From positions 1-62,500 of the forward strand of contig NZ_CAJVCE010000029.1 of the NCBI RefSeq assembly GCF_910594985.1: a stretch of DNA of 62,500 bases. Reading direction: 5' to 3'. Positions 8,516 to 16,304 of the stretch are shown piece after piece. The stretch comes from Paenibacillus allorhizosphaerae (GTDB lineage: Bacteria > Bacillota > Bacilli > Paenibacillales > NBRC-103111). The stretch's first letter is position 1. Each line of letters begins with the position of its first letter. The translations under genes were made by a program, and so were the position numbers. The notes under the pieces were generated by a model. That model was given only the letters and a program-made list of their open reading frames with translations, did no database searches and was not told the DNA's origin.

Positions 8516-8770
8516 TTATTTTGTCACAGGTATTGGCATTTCCGTTAGGCATTCATGGCAAACAATTTTTCCTTTGAAGTACGAAACGTTTTCTGCGTTG
8601 CCGCAGAAGATACATGCAGGCTCATATTTCTTCAGCATGATGCGTTCGCCGTCTACGTAAATTTCCAAAGCGTCTTTTTCTCCGATGCCCAGCGTTCTGC
8701 GCAGTTCGATAGGAATAACGACACGTCCCAACTCGTCGACCTTTCTAACAATACCAGTAGATTTCATCAT
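8516..8770 (-). CDS. abrB: Transition-state regulator AbrB with Cys-rich C-terminus
   Basis: AbrB is a DNA-binding repressor of post-exponential genes. Residues 3-47 are the swapped-hairpin SpoVT/AbrB domain (STGIVRKVDELGRVVIP), almost identical to B. subtilis AbrB. The C-terminal half differs from B. subtilis: it holds two CxxC pairs (C53/C56 and C71/C74), which look like a small zinc ribbon. At 84 aa it is slightly short for B. subtilis-type AbrB. The first ATG (8770) has an AGAGGGG site nine bases away. Upstream are a sigma-A promoter and tandem Spo0A boxes placed as at B. subtilis abrB, so repression by Spo0A~P is likely. Confidence 0.93.
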   Translation of the reverse strand: MMKSTGIVRKVDELGRVVIPIELRRTLGIGEKDALEIYVDGERIMLKKYEPACIFCGNAENVSYFKGKIVCHECLTEMPIPVTK

Positions 8771-8827
8771 AATGATATTCCCCTCTCATGAAGTTATGCG
8801 GAGCAGCGAATCGCTACGAAAAAATTA

Positions 8828-8844
8828 ATCGTCATTATTCGACA
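8828..8844 (-). promoter_or_regulatory. Tandem Spo0A boxes downstream of the abrB promoter
   Basis: On the - strand TGTCGAA (8844-8838, a perfect 0A box), a 3-base spacer and TGACGAT (8834-8828, one mismatch) lie ten bases apart, about +9 to +25 from the predicted abrB start. This is the arrangement by which Spo0A~P represses abrB in B. subtilis. Confidence 0.75.
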
Positions 8845-8859
8845 TAATTCTTTATACAT

Positions 8860-8888
8860 ATGATACCAACCATTCCCAAAATAGTCAA
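8860..8888 (-). promoter_or_regulatory. Sigma-A promoter of abrB
   Basis: On the - strand TTGACT (8888-8883), 17 bases and TATCAT (8865-8860). The start site would fall near 8853, just before the Spo0A boxes. Confidence 0.7.
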
Positions 8889-9067
8889 CCATATTTTCAT
8901 AGATTTATTTCATGACGTTCACCAAGAAAAACGAAAGTGTCATGCAATAGCGCGCCAGAACACGAATTTCCCCCGTTTCTTCGCGATTTTTCCGATTGAA
9001 AATATACTACATGGATCGATTTCTTGGTAAAATATAACGAAAGATGGTATTTTATTAAGGCTAAAAG

Positions 9068-9118
9068 TACGACATTATTCGACAAGTATGTGAACGTTCC
9101 ATGACTTTCTTTGTCGAA
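9068..9118. promoter_or_regulatory. Spo0A-box cluster upstream of the HD-domain gene
   Basis: TACGACA (9068-9074) and TTCGACA (9078-9084) are inverted 0A boxes (TGTCGTA and TGTCGAA on the - strand) spaced ten bases apart, as at abrB. A third perfect box, TGTCGAA, is at 9112-9118 on the + strand. A weak upstream promoter (TTGGTA at about 9024 and TATTTT 18 bases later) would put the pair just downstream of the start, a repressing position. The motif matches are direct; Spo0A control of this gene is inference. Confidence 0.5.
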
Positions 9119-9161
9119 AAACAACGGAATGAAACAAATCGGGTTTCGGAGGAAGATGCAG

Positions 9162-10445
9162 ATGACAACCCCCTTGCACGAAGAAAAAGTTTTCAAAGAT
9201 CCGGTACACAAATATATTTACGTGCAGGATCAAACGATTTGGGATTTGATTAATACAAAAGAATTTCAACGATTGCGGCGCATTCGCCAGTTAGGCACAT
9301 GCTTTCTGACTTTCCATGGCGCGGAACACAGTCGTTTTTCCCATTCGCTTGGGGTATATGAAATCACCCGCAAAATCATCTCGCAATTTGAACGCAACGC
9401 GTATGTAGACTGGCCGAAGGAAGAACGATTGCTGTGCCTTTGTGCCGCGCTTCTGCACGATGTCGGACACGGGCCGTTCTCCCATTCCATCGAAAAAACG
9501 TTCGGTACGCATCATGAAGAATGGTCGTGTCGAATTGTGCTGGGCGACACGGAAGTCAATCAAGTTCTGCGGCAAGCTTCGCCTACCTTTCCCCAGCAGG
9601 TTGCCGGTATTATTGCCAAGACATACACCCACGAAATCGTCGTCAGCCTTGTATCCAGCCAGTTGGATGCGGACCGGATGGATTACTTGCTGCGCGATGC
9701 TTATTTTACAGGCGTCAATTATGGCACTTTTGATTTGGAGCGCATTCTTCGCGTCATGCGTCCTTATCAAGGTCATATTGTCGTGAAAGAAAGCGGCATG
9801 CATGCTGTGGAAGATTACTTAATGTCGCGCTATCAAATGTATTGGCAGGTCTACTTTCATCCTGTCACCCGAAGTGCTGAAGTCATTTTGCACAAAATTT
9901 TTCAGAGAGCGAAGCACTTGTATGAAAGCAGCTACTCGTTCCGCTTCATGCTTCCGCCTCTACTCAACCTGTTTAATCAAGCATTGACGGTGGATGATTA
10001 TTACTTGCTGGACGAAGCCTTGATGCAAACAGCTTTGATGCAATGGTCCATGGAAGAGGATCGGACTTTGGCCGACTTATGCTCCCGTTTTTTGCAGCGG
10101 CGATTGTTCCAATATATAACGCTGGAGCGGATCGACGACGGGCAAATGGAGCGGCTCCGAGCCCAATTAGAACGGTTCGGCATCGATCCGGCATATTATC
10201 TGGAAATTGATTTTCCGTCCGATCTTTCCTATGATGTATATCGACCCGGTGTGCACGATGAAAAATTGCCCATCCTGCTGCTCGATTCCAAAGATCGTCT
10301 TACTGAAATTTCCAGAAAATCCGAGATCGTAAGATCGATCAGCGGCATCCACATGGGAAAATACCATCTGTATTACCCACAGGAGTTCATTACGAAACAT
10401 CTTTCTCAATTTGACCCGGATTTGCAAAAACTGCTCTCAACTTAA
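9162..10445 (+). CDS. HD-domain phosphohydrolase (YwfO-like)
   Basis: This HD-superfamily metal-dependent phosphohydrolase resembles B. subtilis YwfO and, more distantly, dGTP triphosphohydrolases and SAMHD1. The start ATG at 9162 follows GGAGGA at nine bases and gives 427 aa. The metal ligands are recognisable: HSRFSHSLGVYE (56-67), LLHDVGHG with H99/D100, and the later Asp in LDADRMDYLLRDA. The substrate is not readable from sequence; (d)NTPs are likely. It occupies the place where B. subtilis has metS, between abrB and tatD. Spo0A boxes precede it. tatD follows after 57 bases. Confidence 0.88.
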   Translation: MTTPLHEEKVFKDPVHKYIYVQDQTIWDLINTKEFQRLRRIRQLGTCFLTFHGAEHSRFSHSLGVYEITRKIISQFERNAYVDWPKEERLLCLCAALLHDVGHGPFSHSIEKTFGTHHEEWSCRIVLGDTEVNQVLRQASPTFPQQVAGIIAKTYTHEIVVSLVSSQLDADRMDYLLRDAYFTGVNYGTFDLERILRVMRPYQGHIVVKESGMHAVEDYLMSRYQMYWQVYFHPVTRSAEVILHKIFQRAKHLYESSYSFRFMLPPLLNLFNQALTVDDYYLLDEALMQTALMQWSMEEDRTLADLCSRFLQRRLFQYITLERIDDGQMERLRAQLERFGIDPAYYLEIDFPSDLSYDVYRPGVHDEKLPILLLDSKDRLTEISRKSEIVRSISGIHMGKYHLYYPQEFITKHLSQFDPDLQKLLST

Positions 10446-10502
10446 ATGATTTTCCTTCCTTTCCAAGATGATTATCAAATAGAAGACAAAAGGAGTCGCT
10501 TT

Positions 10503-11270
10503 ATGCTCATAGATACGCATGCACACTTGAATGCGCCTCAGTTCGATGAAGATCGACAACAGGTCATCGAACGCGCGCAGCAGAACGGAATTCGTCGAAT
10601 TATCAATGTCGGTTTTAACCGGGAAACGATACCGAGCTCCATTGCGCTGGCCGAGCAGTACGATTTCATCTATTCTACGGTTGGCTGGCATCCGACGGAT
10701 GCCAAAGATATGCTGCCTGAAGATCTGGAATGGCTCGAGTCGCTTTGCCGGCATGAGAAAGTGGTGGCGATCGGCGAGATCGGCCTCGATTATTATTGGG
10801 ACACGTCCCCCAAAGACGTGCAGGATCGGGTATTCCGGGAGCAAATCCGGCTGGCCCGCAAAGTCGGAATGCCGATTGTCATCCATAACCGGGACGCCCA
10901 TCACGATGTGGTGCAAACGCTCCGAGAAGAAAAGGCGGCGGAGGTCGGCGGCGTCATGCATTGCTATTCCGGAAGCTGGGAGACGGCGAAGCTGTGTCTG
11001 GATATGAATTTTTACATTTCATTCGGCGGACCGGTTACGTTCAAAAATGCCAGGCAGCCCAAAGAAGTGCTTCAACACGTGCCGCTCGACCGCTTATTGA
11101 TTGAGACGGACGCGCCTTATTTGGCCCCGCACCCTTACCGCGGCAAGCGAAACGAGTCTTCCTACGTCCGTCTTGTTGCCGAGACTGCGGCGGAAATTAA
11201 GGGAATTTCGGTAGAGGAGCTGGCGGAGATCACAACCCGAAATGCGATGGCTTTTTTTCGCTTAAAGTGA
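10503..11270 (+). CDS. tatD: TatD family metal-dependent DNase
   Basis: TatD-type metallo-hydrolase (255 aa, TIM barrel) with 3'-5' exonuclease activity in characterised members. Metal ligands are visible: H6 and H8 in DTHAHL, the Glu of GEIGLDYYWD, the His of VIHNRDAHHD, HCYSG, and the Asp of ETDAPYLAPHP. The start ATG at 10503 is chosen from AAAGGAG seven bases upstream; the frame is open further 5'. It is probably cotranscribed with the HD-domain gene. Confidence 0.93.
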   Translation: MLIDTHAHLNAPQFDEDRQQVIERAQQNGIRRIINVGFNRETIPSSIALAEQYDFIYSTVGWHPTDAKDMLPEDLEWLESLCRHEKVVAIGEIGLDYYWDTSPKDVQDRVFREQIRLARKVGMPIVIHNRDAHHDVVQTLREEKAAEVGGVMHCYSGSWETAKLCLDMNFYISFGGPVTFKNARQPKEVLQHVPLDRLLIETDAPYLAPHPYRGKRNESSYVRLVAETAAEIKGISVEELAEITTRNAMAFFRLK

Positions 11271-11274
11271 AAAA

Positions 11275-11302
11275 AGGTGCCGATGGGGACGGCCTGTTTT
11301 TT
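11275..11302 (+). terminator. Weak terminator-like hairpin after tatD
   Basis: AGGTGCCG (11275-11282) can pair with CGGCCT (11290-11295) with a bulged T, followed by GTTTTTTG. The stem is short, so the call is tentative. Confidence 0.45.
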
Positions 11303-11504
11303 GTTCGACTGAAGATAAATGAAGAAAAACGATGAAAAATAGATGTGCGGAAAAGAAATATAAGGTTTTTATTCGGAAAAACAATGAATAATGGTGATTT
11401 CGGCCAAAATTCACTCTAATTTTTCGAGTTTGTATACTTTACAACTTCTACCTTCCCATCGTAAACTCAATAATAACTTCATAACGATTACCATATTTCC
11501 AACT
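11303..11504 (+). other. Intergenic region upstream of the riboswitch
   Basis: About 200 AT-rich bases without a coding frame. A weak promoter candidate is TTTACA (11438-11443), 18 bases, TAAACT (11462-11467). It would start transcription some 30 bases before the riboswitch. Confidence 0.4.
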
Positions 11505-11710
11505 TCGCTGAGTTTCCAAATGGGAAACGGGGGAACCGCATTGCATGCTGTTTGGCTTCGGCCGGCGGCAGCGGTGTAAAATAGGGGTGAATCCCAAGTG
11601 CATGCAGATGCACTGGTTGACAACGAATACCGGTATTCCGGCTATTCATTGCAACATGGGTAGGGCGACTCTCAAGTCCGAATCCGTCAGCTAACCTCGT
11701 AAGCGTTAAG
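11505..11710 (+). ncRNA. Cyclic-di-AMP (ydaO-yuaA) riboswitch
   Basis: The conserved ydaO-class blocks appear in order: CGCTGAG (11506-11512), a hairpin followed by CGGGGGAACCGC (about 11528-11539), GGGGTGAATCC (about 11584-11594), GGTAGGGCGACTCT, then CCGAATCCGTCAGCTAACC and CTCGTAAGCG ending near 11706. The final AGCG can close P1 with the initial CGCT. This class binds c-di-AMP and usually switches expression off at high ligand. An intrinsic terminator follows at 11758. The regulated gene is the rpfB/yabE-like cell-wall hydrolase, a common ydaO target type. Confidence 0.95.
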
Positions 11711-11757
11711 AGAGAGGTAAATTGTCGTGTGCTTCTATTTTCATTTGAACAAATGAG

Positions 11758-11800
11758 AAAAGTCACGGGAAGAGCCCTCTTCTCCGCTGACTTTTTTTTG
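11758..11800 (+). terminator. Riboswitch expression-platform terminator
   Basis: AAAGTCA plus GAAGA on the left pair with TCTTC plus TGACTTT on the right, with small bulges. TTTTTTTT (11792-11799) follows. It lies 50 bases after the ydaO aptamer and should stop transcription when c-di-AMP is bound. Confidence 0.8.
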
Positions 11801-12041
11801 TGTTTCCCCGTTAGATGGGATAAAGGTCCGAGCCGGTTCATAAACATGTGTCCCAAGGAGGTGGGGCTGCAGGCAAGTCGCAGTTCTGATGACACCGGAC
11901 GGAGGTTGCTGCAAACTGTAACGCAGCGATGCGCTACTCGGAAGCAGCGTTGGTGTGGAGCCAAACTAAATTACCATAGTCGCGTCAGATCTACTCATGC
12001 AAAACACTCGGGTGGCGAGGCTTTGAAGGAGGACCGAACTA
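11801..12041 (+). other. Long leader between the riboswitch terminator and the yabE-like gene
   Basis: About 240 GC-rich bases separate the terminator from the start codon. Several inverted repeats are possible (GGTCC...GGACC-like and CGCAGCG/CGCTAC-like segments). I find no convincing small gene and no riboswitch class that I know. It ends with the ribosome-binding site AAGGAGG at about 12026. Confidence 0.5.
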
Positions 12042-13175
12042 GTGGGCGTTGTGTCAACGGAACAAACCCATGTAAGACGATCATCCAGCATGTCCTTCGC
12101 ATTGCGATGGAAGCATGAAAACTTGCGTATGATATCGATTATTGCACTCATTTCATTCGCGATGGCTTTCATGTTTTTAATGATGTTGTATGGTACGGCC
12201 ATTAAGCGCGTATCGGTAGTTGTAGACGGCCAGGAGAAAACATTTCAAACCCGGCACGGGAATCTGCAACGAATACTGGATGAACAAGGCATTGCTGTCG
12301 GCGAGCACGATCATCTGTCTCACTCCCTGGCGAGCGCGATCAAATCGGGAGAGCGGATTATGATTGAACGGGCGAAGCCGGTAGAGCTTACCGCCGATGG
12401 AGAAACCAAAACGGTATACACGATCGGTAAAACGGTGGGAAGTGCGCTGCAGGAACTAAGCATTTCTTTGGGCGAGCTTGATAAAATAACCCCTGCGATC
12501 GATGCGCCTTTGCCGGAAAATGATAAAATTCAAATTGTACGGGTGAAGAAAGAGACGGAAGAAGTAACGGAACCGATTGCATTTGAAGTTGTCAAACGCA
12601 ACGAACCGCAGCTCTTGAAAGGTAAAGAACAAGTAGTTCAGGAAGGGCAAGAAGGCGTCTTGCTCAAAACGAAGGAAAAAGTGTTTGAAGACGGCGAATT
12701 GGTGTCTGAACAGGTAGTTGACGAGAAAGTCCAATCGGAAAGTATAAAAAAGATTGTTGCGATCGGCACGAAAAACCCGGTAACGGTGTTGTCGGCCTCG
12801 TCGCCCACTGTGGATGAAATATCGAAAAATGGAGTGACCTTTGCTTACAAGCAGGTCATCAATAATGTCACGCTTACCGCTTATACCGCTGGTTCCACAG
12901 GAAAAGGAACCTCGCATCCGGGATTCGGTAAGACGGCTACAGGTACGACAGTAACGGAAGGTCGCACGATTGCAGTAGATCCAAAGGTCGTTCCTTTGGG
13001 TTGGTGGGTTTATATCGATGGTATCGGATTCCGCAGAGCGGAGGATACGGGTAGCGCTATCAAAGGAAACGTCATGGACGTTTATTTCGAGAGCAATACG
13101 TATGCGAACCGGTTCGGATTGAAGCGCGGGTATACCGTGTATGTCATCGGACCGAAGAAGCCGACAACCGATTAA
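12042..13175 (+). CDS. yabE: Cell-wall protein with DUF348, G5 and 3D domains (YabE/Rpf-like)
   Basis: This secreted or membrane-anchored cell-wall hydrolase is related to B. subtilis YabE and resuscitation-promoting factors. The 377 aa contain a basic N-terminus, a membrane segment or uncleaved signal at about 30-50, two DUF348 repeats (about 57-98 and 113-155), a G5 domain (about 160-240) and a C-terminal 3D domain (about 285-375). The three conserved Asp regions of the 3D domain are present: VDPKVVPLG, AEDTGSAIKG and NVMDVYF. The 3D domain is the likely lytic transglycosylase-type catalytic part. The start is GTG, nine bases after AAGGAGG. A c-di-AMP riboswitch controls it, linking wall remodelling to c-di-AMP and osmotic state. 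Confidence 0.92.
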   Translation: MGVVSTEQTHVRRSSSMSFALRWKHENLRMISIIALISFAMAFMFLMMLYGTAIKRVSVVVDGQEKTFQTRHGNLQRILDEQGIAVGEHDHLSHSLASAIKSGERIMIERAKPVELTADGETKTVYTIGKTVGSALQELSISLGELDKITPAIDAPLPENDKIQIVRVKKETEEVTEPIAFEVVKRNEPQLLKGKEQVVQEGQEGVLLKTKEKVFEDGELVSEQVVDEKVQSESIKKIVAIGTKNPVTVLSASSPTVDEISKNGVTFAYKQVINNVTLTAYTAGSTGKGTSHPGFGKTATGTTVTEGRTIAVDPKVVPLGWWVYIDGIGFRRAEDTGSAIKGNVMDVYFESNTYANRFGLKRGYTVYVIGPKKPTTD

Positions 13176-13278
13176 TGACTTGCAATTAGGGCAGACTCAT
13201 AATATAGACGAGAAGGAAAGAAGAGGTGCGACACGTTCCTCTTCTTTTCTGCTGTTAGCGAAAGAAGGTAAGTATGGT

Positions 13279-13836
13279 ATGATTAAGGAAATCATTGTCG
13301 TTGAAGGAAAAGACGATACAACGGCCGTGAAACGGGCTGTCGAAGCCGAGACGATCGAAACCGGCGGGTCGGCGATCAACAAAGATGTGTTGAAACGGAT
13401 CCGATTGGCGCAAGAGCGCAGAGGCGTCATCGTCTTCACCGACCCGGACCACGCGGGGGAACGGATCCGCAAAATCATTTCGAAAGAAGTGCCCGGCTGC
13501 AAGCATGCTTTTTTGACCCAGGAAGCGGCGACGAGCCGCGGAGATATCGGCGTGGAGAACGCATCCGTAGAAGCGATTCGCGAGGCGCTTGAGAATGTGC
13601 GCACCGATTATCAGTCGGCGGAAGCCCAAATTTCATGGGAAGACCTGATGGAAGCTGGACTCATCGTCCATCCCGAGGCGGCCGCCCGAAGAATGATGGT
13701 CGGCAAATATTTAGGAATCGGCTATTGTAACGGAAAACAATTTTATAACCGCTGCCGCATGTTTCAGATTTCGCAGGAAGAGTTTCTGGAAGCGTGCCGT
13801 CCGCTAGCGGAAAATGAGGGTACAAATCATGACTAG
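13279..13836 (+). CDS. rnmV: Ribonuclease M5
   Basis: RNase M5 matures 5S rRNA. Its Toprim domain shows EIIVVEGKDD with the catalytic Glu, FTDPDHAGERIR with the DxD-type metal ligands, and GVENAS. The start ATG at 13279 gives 185 aa, the usual length; the frame is open further upstream without a good site. Its last eight bases overlap ksgA, as in B. subtilis, where the pair is adjacent. Confidence 0.95.
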   Translation: MIKEIIVVEGKDDTTAVKRAVEAETIETGGSAINKDVLKRIRLAQERRGVIVFTDPDHAGERIRKIISKEVPGCKHAFLTQEAATSRGDIGVENASVEAIREALENVRTDYQSAEAQISWEDLMEAGLIVHPEAAARRMMVGKYLGIGYCNGKQFYNRCRMFQISQEEFLEACRPLAENEGTNHD

Positions 13837-14752
13837 AGATCACATCCATGGACAGACGGAACGGGCGGTGCTGGAAGATATCGCGACGCCCAAACGAACC
13901 AATGACCTGCTTAAAAGGCACGGATTCGTGCTGAAAAAAAGCCTCGGACAAAATTTTCTGATTGATCCGAACATCTTAAACAAAATTGTATCGGCCGCAA
14001 ATCTGGATGCAGCAAAAGGCGCCCTTGAGATCGGTCCGGGCATCGGGGCGCTGACCCAGCAGCTCGCGAAAGTCGCTAAGCGCGTCGTAGCCGTTGAAAT
14101 CGACCAAAGGCTGCTTCCGCTGCTGCAGGAGACGCTGGAAGGCTATCCTCACGCTGCGGTTATTCACGGCGATGTGCTGAAGATCGATTTGAAGAAGCTG
14201 TTTGACGAGCATTTTCACGAAGTTGCCCGCGTGAGCGTTGTAGCCAATTTGCCGTATTACATTACGACTCCGATCATTATGATGCTTTTGGAACAAAAGC
14301 TGCCTTTGGAGAACATCGTCGTGATGATCCAGAAAGAAGTGGCCGAGCGCATGGCGGCAAAGCCCGGCGGCAAAGAATACGGCAGCCTCAGCATTGCGGT
14401 TCAATATTATTGCGAGCCGGAGATCGTAACGGTTGTGCCGCGTACCGTCTTTATTCCTCAGCCTAACGTGGATTCGGCCGTCATCAAGCTGAAAGTGCGC
14501 GAACGCCCACCGGTTGACGTCGAGGACGAATCGTTTTTCTTTGATGTCGTGCACGCGAGCTTCGTTCAACGAAGAAAAACCATCTATAATAATCTCGCCT
14601 CCAAATTTTTCAGCAAGGAGACGAAGAGTGAGCTGGAGCATATTTTGCACGCTGCAGGGATCGAGCCCTCCCGCCGCGGCGAAACGCTGTCAATTGAAGA
14701 ATATGCCGTTCTAAGCCGGCATCTGAGCCAGGCTTTGAGAGGAAACGGCTAG
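13829..14752 (+). CDS. ksgA: 16S rRNA dimethyladenosine transferase KsgA (RsmA)
   Basis: It dimethylates two adjacent adenosines (A1518/A1519, E. coli numbering) near the 3' end of 16S rRNA. Motifs include SLGQNFL (38-44), the SAM motif LEIGPGIGALT (66-76) and NLPYYITTPI. The ATG at 13829 has GAGGGT seven bases before it and gives 307 aa, a little longer than the B. subtilis protein because of an N-terminal extension of about 20 residues. It overlaps rnmV by eight bases. Confidence 0.95.
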   Translation: MTRDHIHGQTERAVLEDIATPKRTNDLLKRHGFVLKKSLGQNFLIDPNILNKIVSAANLDAAKGALEIGPGIGALTQQLAKVAKRVVAVEIDQRLLPLLQETLEGYPHAAVIHGDVLKIDLKKLFDEHFHEVARVSVVANLPYYITTPIIMMLLEQKLPLENIVVMIQKEVAERMAAKPGGKEYGSLSIAVQYYCEPEIVTVVPRTVFIPQPNVDSAVIKLKVRERPPVDVEDESFFFDVVHASFVQRRKTIYNNLASKFFSKETKSELEHILHAAGIEPSRRGETLSIEEYAVLSRHLSQALRGNG

Positions 14753-14820
14753 CCAAAACAAGTGTTCCTTGCACCATTTGCCCATCGTCGCCATACGATA
14801 GACGAGGAGGCGATGCAGCT

Positions 14821-15696
14821 ATGAAGCAAGGAGACTTGGTCACTCGCAGATCGTATGGCGGTGACATTGTTTTCAAGATTCAAGAGATAAGACAGCAATA
14901 TGCGGTGCTCCGCGGTGTGGAGCTTCGGCTGCTCGCGGACGCTCCGCTCTTGGACCTGGATGCCTTACCGCAGCGGGACCCTTTCCAATATGTGGCGGCG
15001 GCCAGCCCGCAATGGCTGGATTCGCTCAAGCGTTCTGCGGTTGTTCCGCCGATGCCCGCCGTTCCTGCAAATCTGCAGCCCGACATGGGCGAGAAAATAA
15101 AGATCAGGCCGGTTTATTTTGATCTCCCCGGAAAAGTGCTTCATTTGGACGGCGACCCGTTTTACTTGCGCAAATGCATGAATCTGTACAGCGAACTGCG
15201 AGTCCCGGCCGAAGGATATTACGTAACCGAAGCGAGTATGGCCGACGCCCTGTATCGCTTGCTTCCGCAAACCCAACCGGATATCGTTGTGATTACGGGG
15301 CATGACGGCATTCTGAAGCATCGAAACGCCGGCGATATTTCACAGCTGAGCAGCTATAAAAACTCACATAACTTTGTAAATGCAGTCCGCATTGCCAGAC
15401 AATATGAGAAAAACCGCGATGTACTGACCGTGATTGCGGGAGCCTGCCAATCCCACTTTGAAGCGCTCCTGCACGCAGGAGCGAATTTCGCCAGTTCTCC
15501 GGCCCGCGTGCTCATTCATGCGCTCGACCCGCTCTGCATTGCGGCGAAAGTGGCCTATACACCGATTAAAGAGACGGTAAACATCGTCGATGTCATCGGC
15601 TTGACACATAGCGGATTGGAAGGGCTAGGCGGTGTCGAATCACTAGGAAGCTACCGTCGCGGCGTACCCAAAATGCAATATTCGACCCTCACTTAA
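14821..15696 (+). CDS. yabG: Sporulation-specific protease YabG
   Basis: YabG is a mother-cell cysteine protease that trims spore-coat proteins such as SpoIVA. At 291 aa it matches the family, with the N-terminal MKQGDLVTRRSYGGDIVFKI, VITGHDG and the AGACQSHFE region with the candidate catalytic Cys. A strong GAGGAGG site precedes the ATG. CATACGATA (14792-14800) fits a sigma-K -10, with AC 17 bases upstream, but it would leave an extremely short leader cutting close to the ribosome-binding site. Sigma-K control is therefore only suggested; yabG is sigma-K dependent in B. subtilis. Confidence 0.92.
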   Translation: MKQGDLVTRRSYGGDIVFKIQEIRQQYAVLRGVELRLLADAPLLDLDALPQRDPFQYVAAASPQWLDSLKRSAVVPPMPAVPANLQPDMGEKIKIRPVYFDLPGKVLHLDGDPFYLRKCMNLYSELRVPAEGYYVTEASMADALYRLLPQTQPDIVVITGHDGILKHRNAGDISQLSSYKNSHNFVNAVRIARQYEKNRDVLTVIAGACQSHFEALLHAGANFASSPARVLIHALDPLCIAAKVAYTPIKETVNIVDVIGLTHSGLEGLGGVESLGSYRRGVPKMQYSTLT

Positions 15697-15720
15697 GCGC
15701 CGAAAGGTGCTTTTTTCTTT
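15696..15720 (+). terminator. Terminator after yabG
   Basis: AGCGCC (15696-15701) pairs with GGTGCT (15706-15711, one G.U) around a GAAA-type loop, followed by TTTTTTC. It overlaps the last base of the yabG stop. Confidence 0.75.
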
Positions 15721-15805
15721 TTCCAAATGTTACCAATGTGAAGAAATGGTGAACGAAACCTTACTTTACTCCCCCCCTTTCTACATAATATGAGGAAATA
15801 TCCCG

Positions 15806-15876
15806 TTGACAATGGGTTTGTACGGCTGATATAATATTTCGCTTAAATTGACATACTACCTACATTGGGGTATAAT
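15806..15876 (+). promoter_or_regulatory. Tandem sigma-A promoters of veg
   Basis: Promoter 1 is TTGACA (15806-15811), 18 bases, TATAAT (15830-15835). Promoter 2 is TTGACA (15848-15853), 17 bases, TATAAT (15871-15876). Both have consensus hexamers. B. subtilis veg also has two strong vegetative promoters. Confidence 0.88.
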
Positions 15877-15903
15877 CTTATAGGAAAGAGGTGGTAGTGG
15901 TCA

Positions 15904-16176
15904 ATGGCTAAAAATACGCTATTGGAGATCAAACGTAGTTTGGAACCTCATGTCGGACAAAAGATTATGTTAAGAGCGAATGGTGGTCGCCGAAAGACAA
16001 TCGAACGATCCGGTGTTTTGGAGGAAACCTACCCTTCCGTTTTTATCGTAAAGCTGGATCAAGAGCAGAACGCTTTCAAGCGCGTTTCCTACAGCTATGC
16101 GGATATACTGACGGAATCCGTTGAAGTGACGGTTCAAAGCAACGACGGTGAATTTCGCATAACCATACATCAATAA
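15904..16176 (+). CDS. veg: Veg protein, biofilm-associated
   Basis: Small basic protein (90 aa) of the Veg family, which stimulates biofilm gene expression in B. subtilis by acting against SinR. The family N-terminus (LLEIKRSLEPHVGQKI), the LRANGGRRKTIERSGVLEETYPSVFIV core and the SYADILTESVEV segment are all present. AAAGAGGTGG precedes the ATG. Two consensus promoters and a terminator make it a strongly expressed single-gene unit. Confidence 0.95.
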   Translation: MAKNTLLEIKRSLEPHVGQKIMLRANGGRRKTIERSGVLEETYPSVFIVKLDQEQNAFKRVSYSYADILTESVEVTVQSNDGEFRITIHQ

Positions 16177-16190
16177 ATACATGTTACATA

Positions 16191-16226
16191 ACGGCTTGCC
16201 GACAGGCGGGCCGTTTTTGATTTTTA
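16191..16226 (+). terminator. Terminator after veg
   Basis: ACGGCTTGCC (16191-16200) pairs with GGCGGGCCGT (16205-16214) with two G.U pairs. The loop is GACA, followed by TTTTGATTTTT. Confidence 0.8.
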
Positions 16227-16304
16227 CAGAAAGTTTAAGTTCAGTTTCAGTGAAGCGATAAAGCGAACGAAAATTTTCTGTACCAAGACAAACTACCTCT
16301 AAAG

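Larger units (their letters stand above)
8771..9161. other. Divergent intergenic region abrB / HD-domain gene
   Basis: A 391-base AT-rich region between divergent genes. It holds the abrB promoter and two Spo0A boxes near abrB, and three more Spo0A boxes near the HD-domain gene. The 12-mer CATTATTCGACA occurs in both clusters. No coding frame is convincing. Confidence 0.8.

Noticed and set aside
8319..8660. + strand open frame after rsmI
   Set aside because: It crosses the abrB terminator and runs antisense into abrB. No ribosome-binding site and no similarity.
11729..12118. Open frame of about 129 codons in the yabE leader
   Set aside because: It starts in the riboswitch expression platform, has no ribosome-binding site, runs over the terminator and into the true gene, and its protein has no recognisable features.
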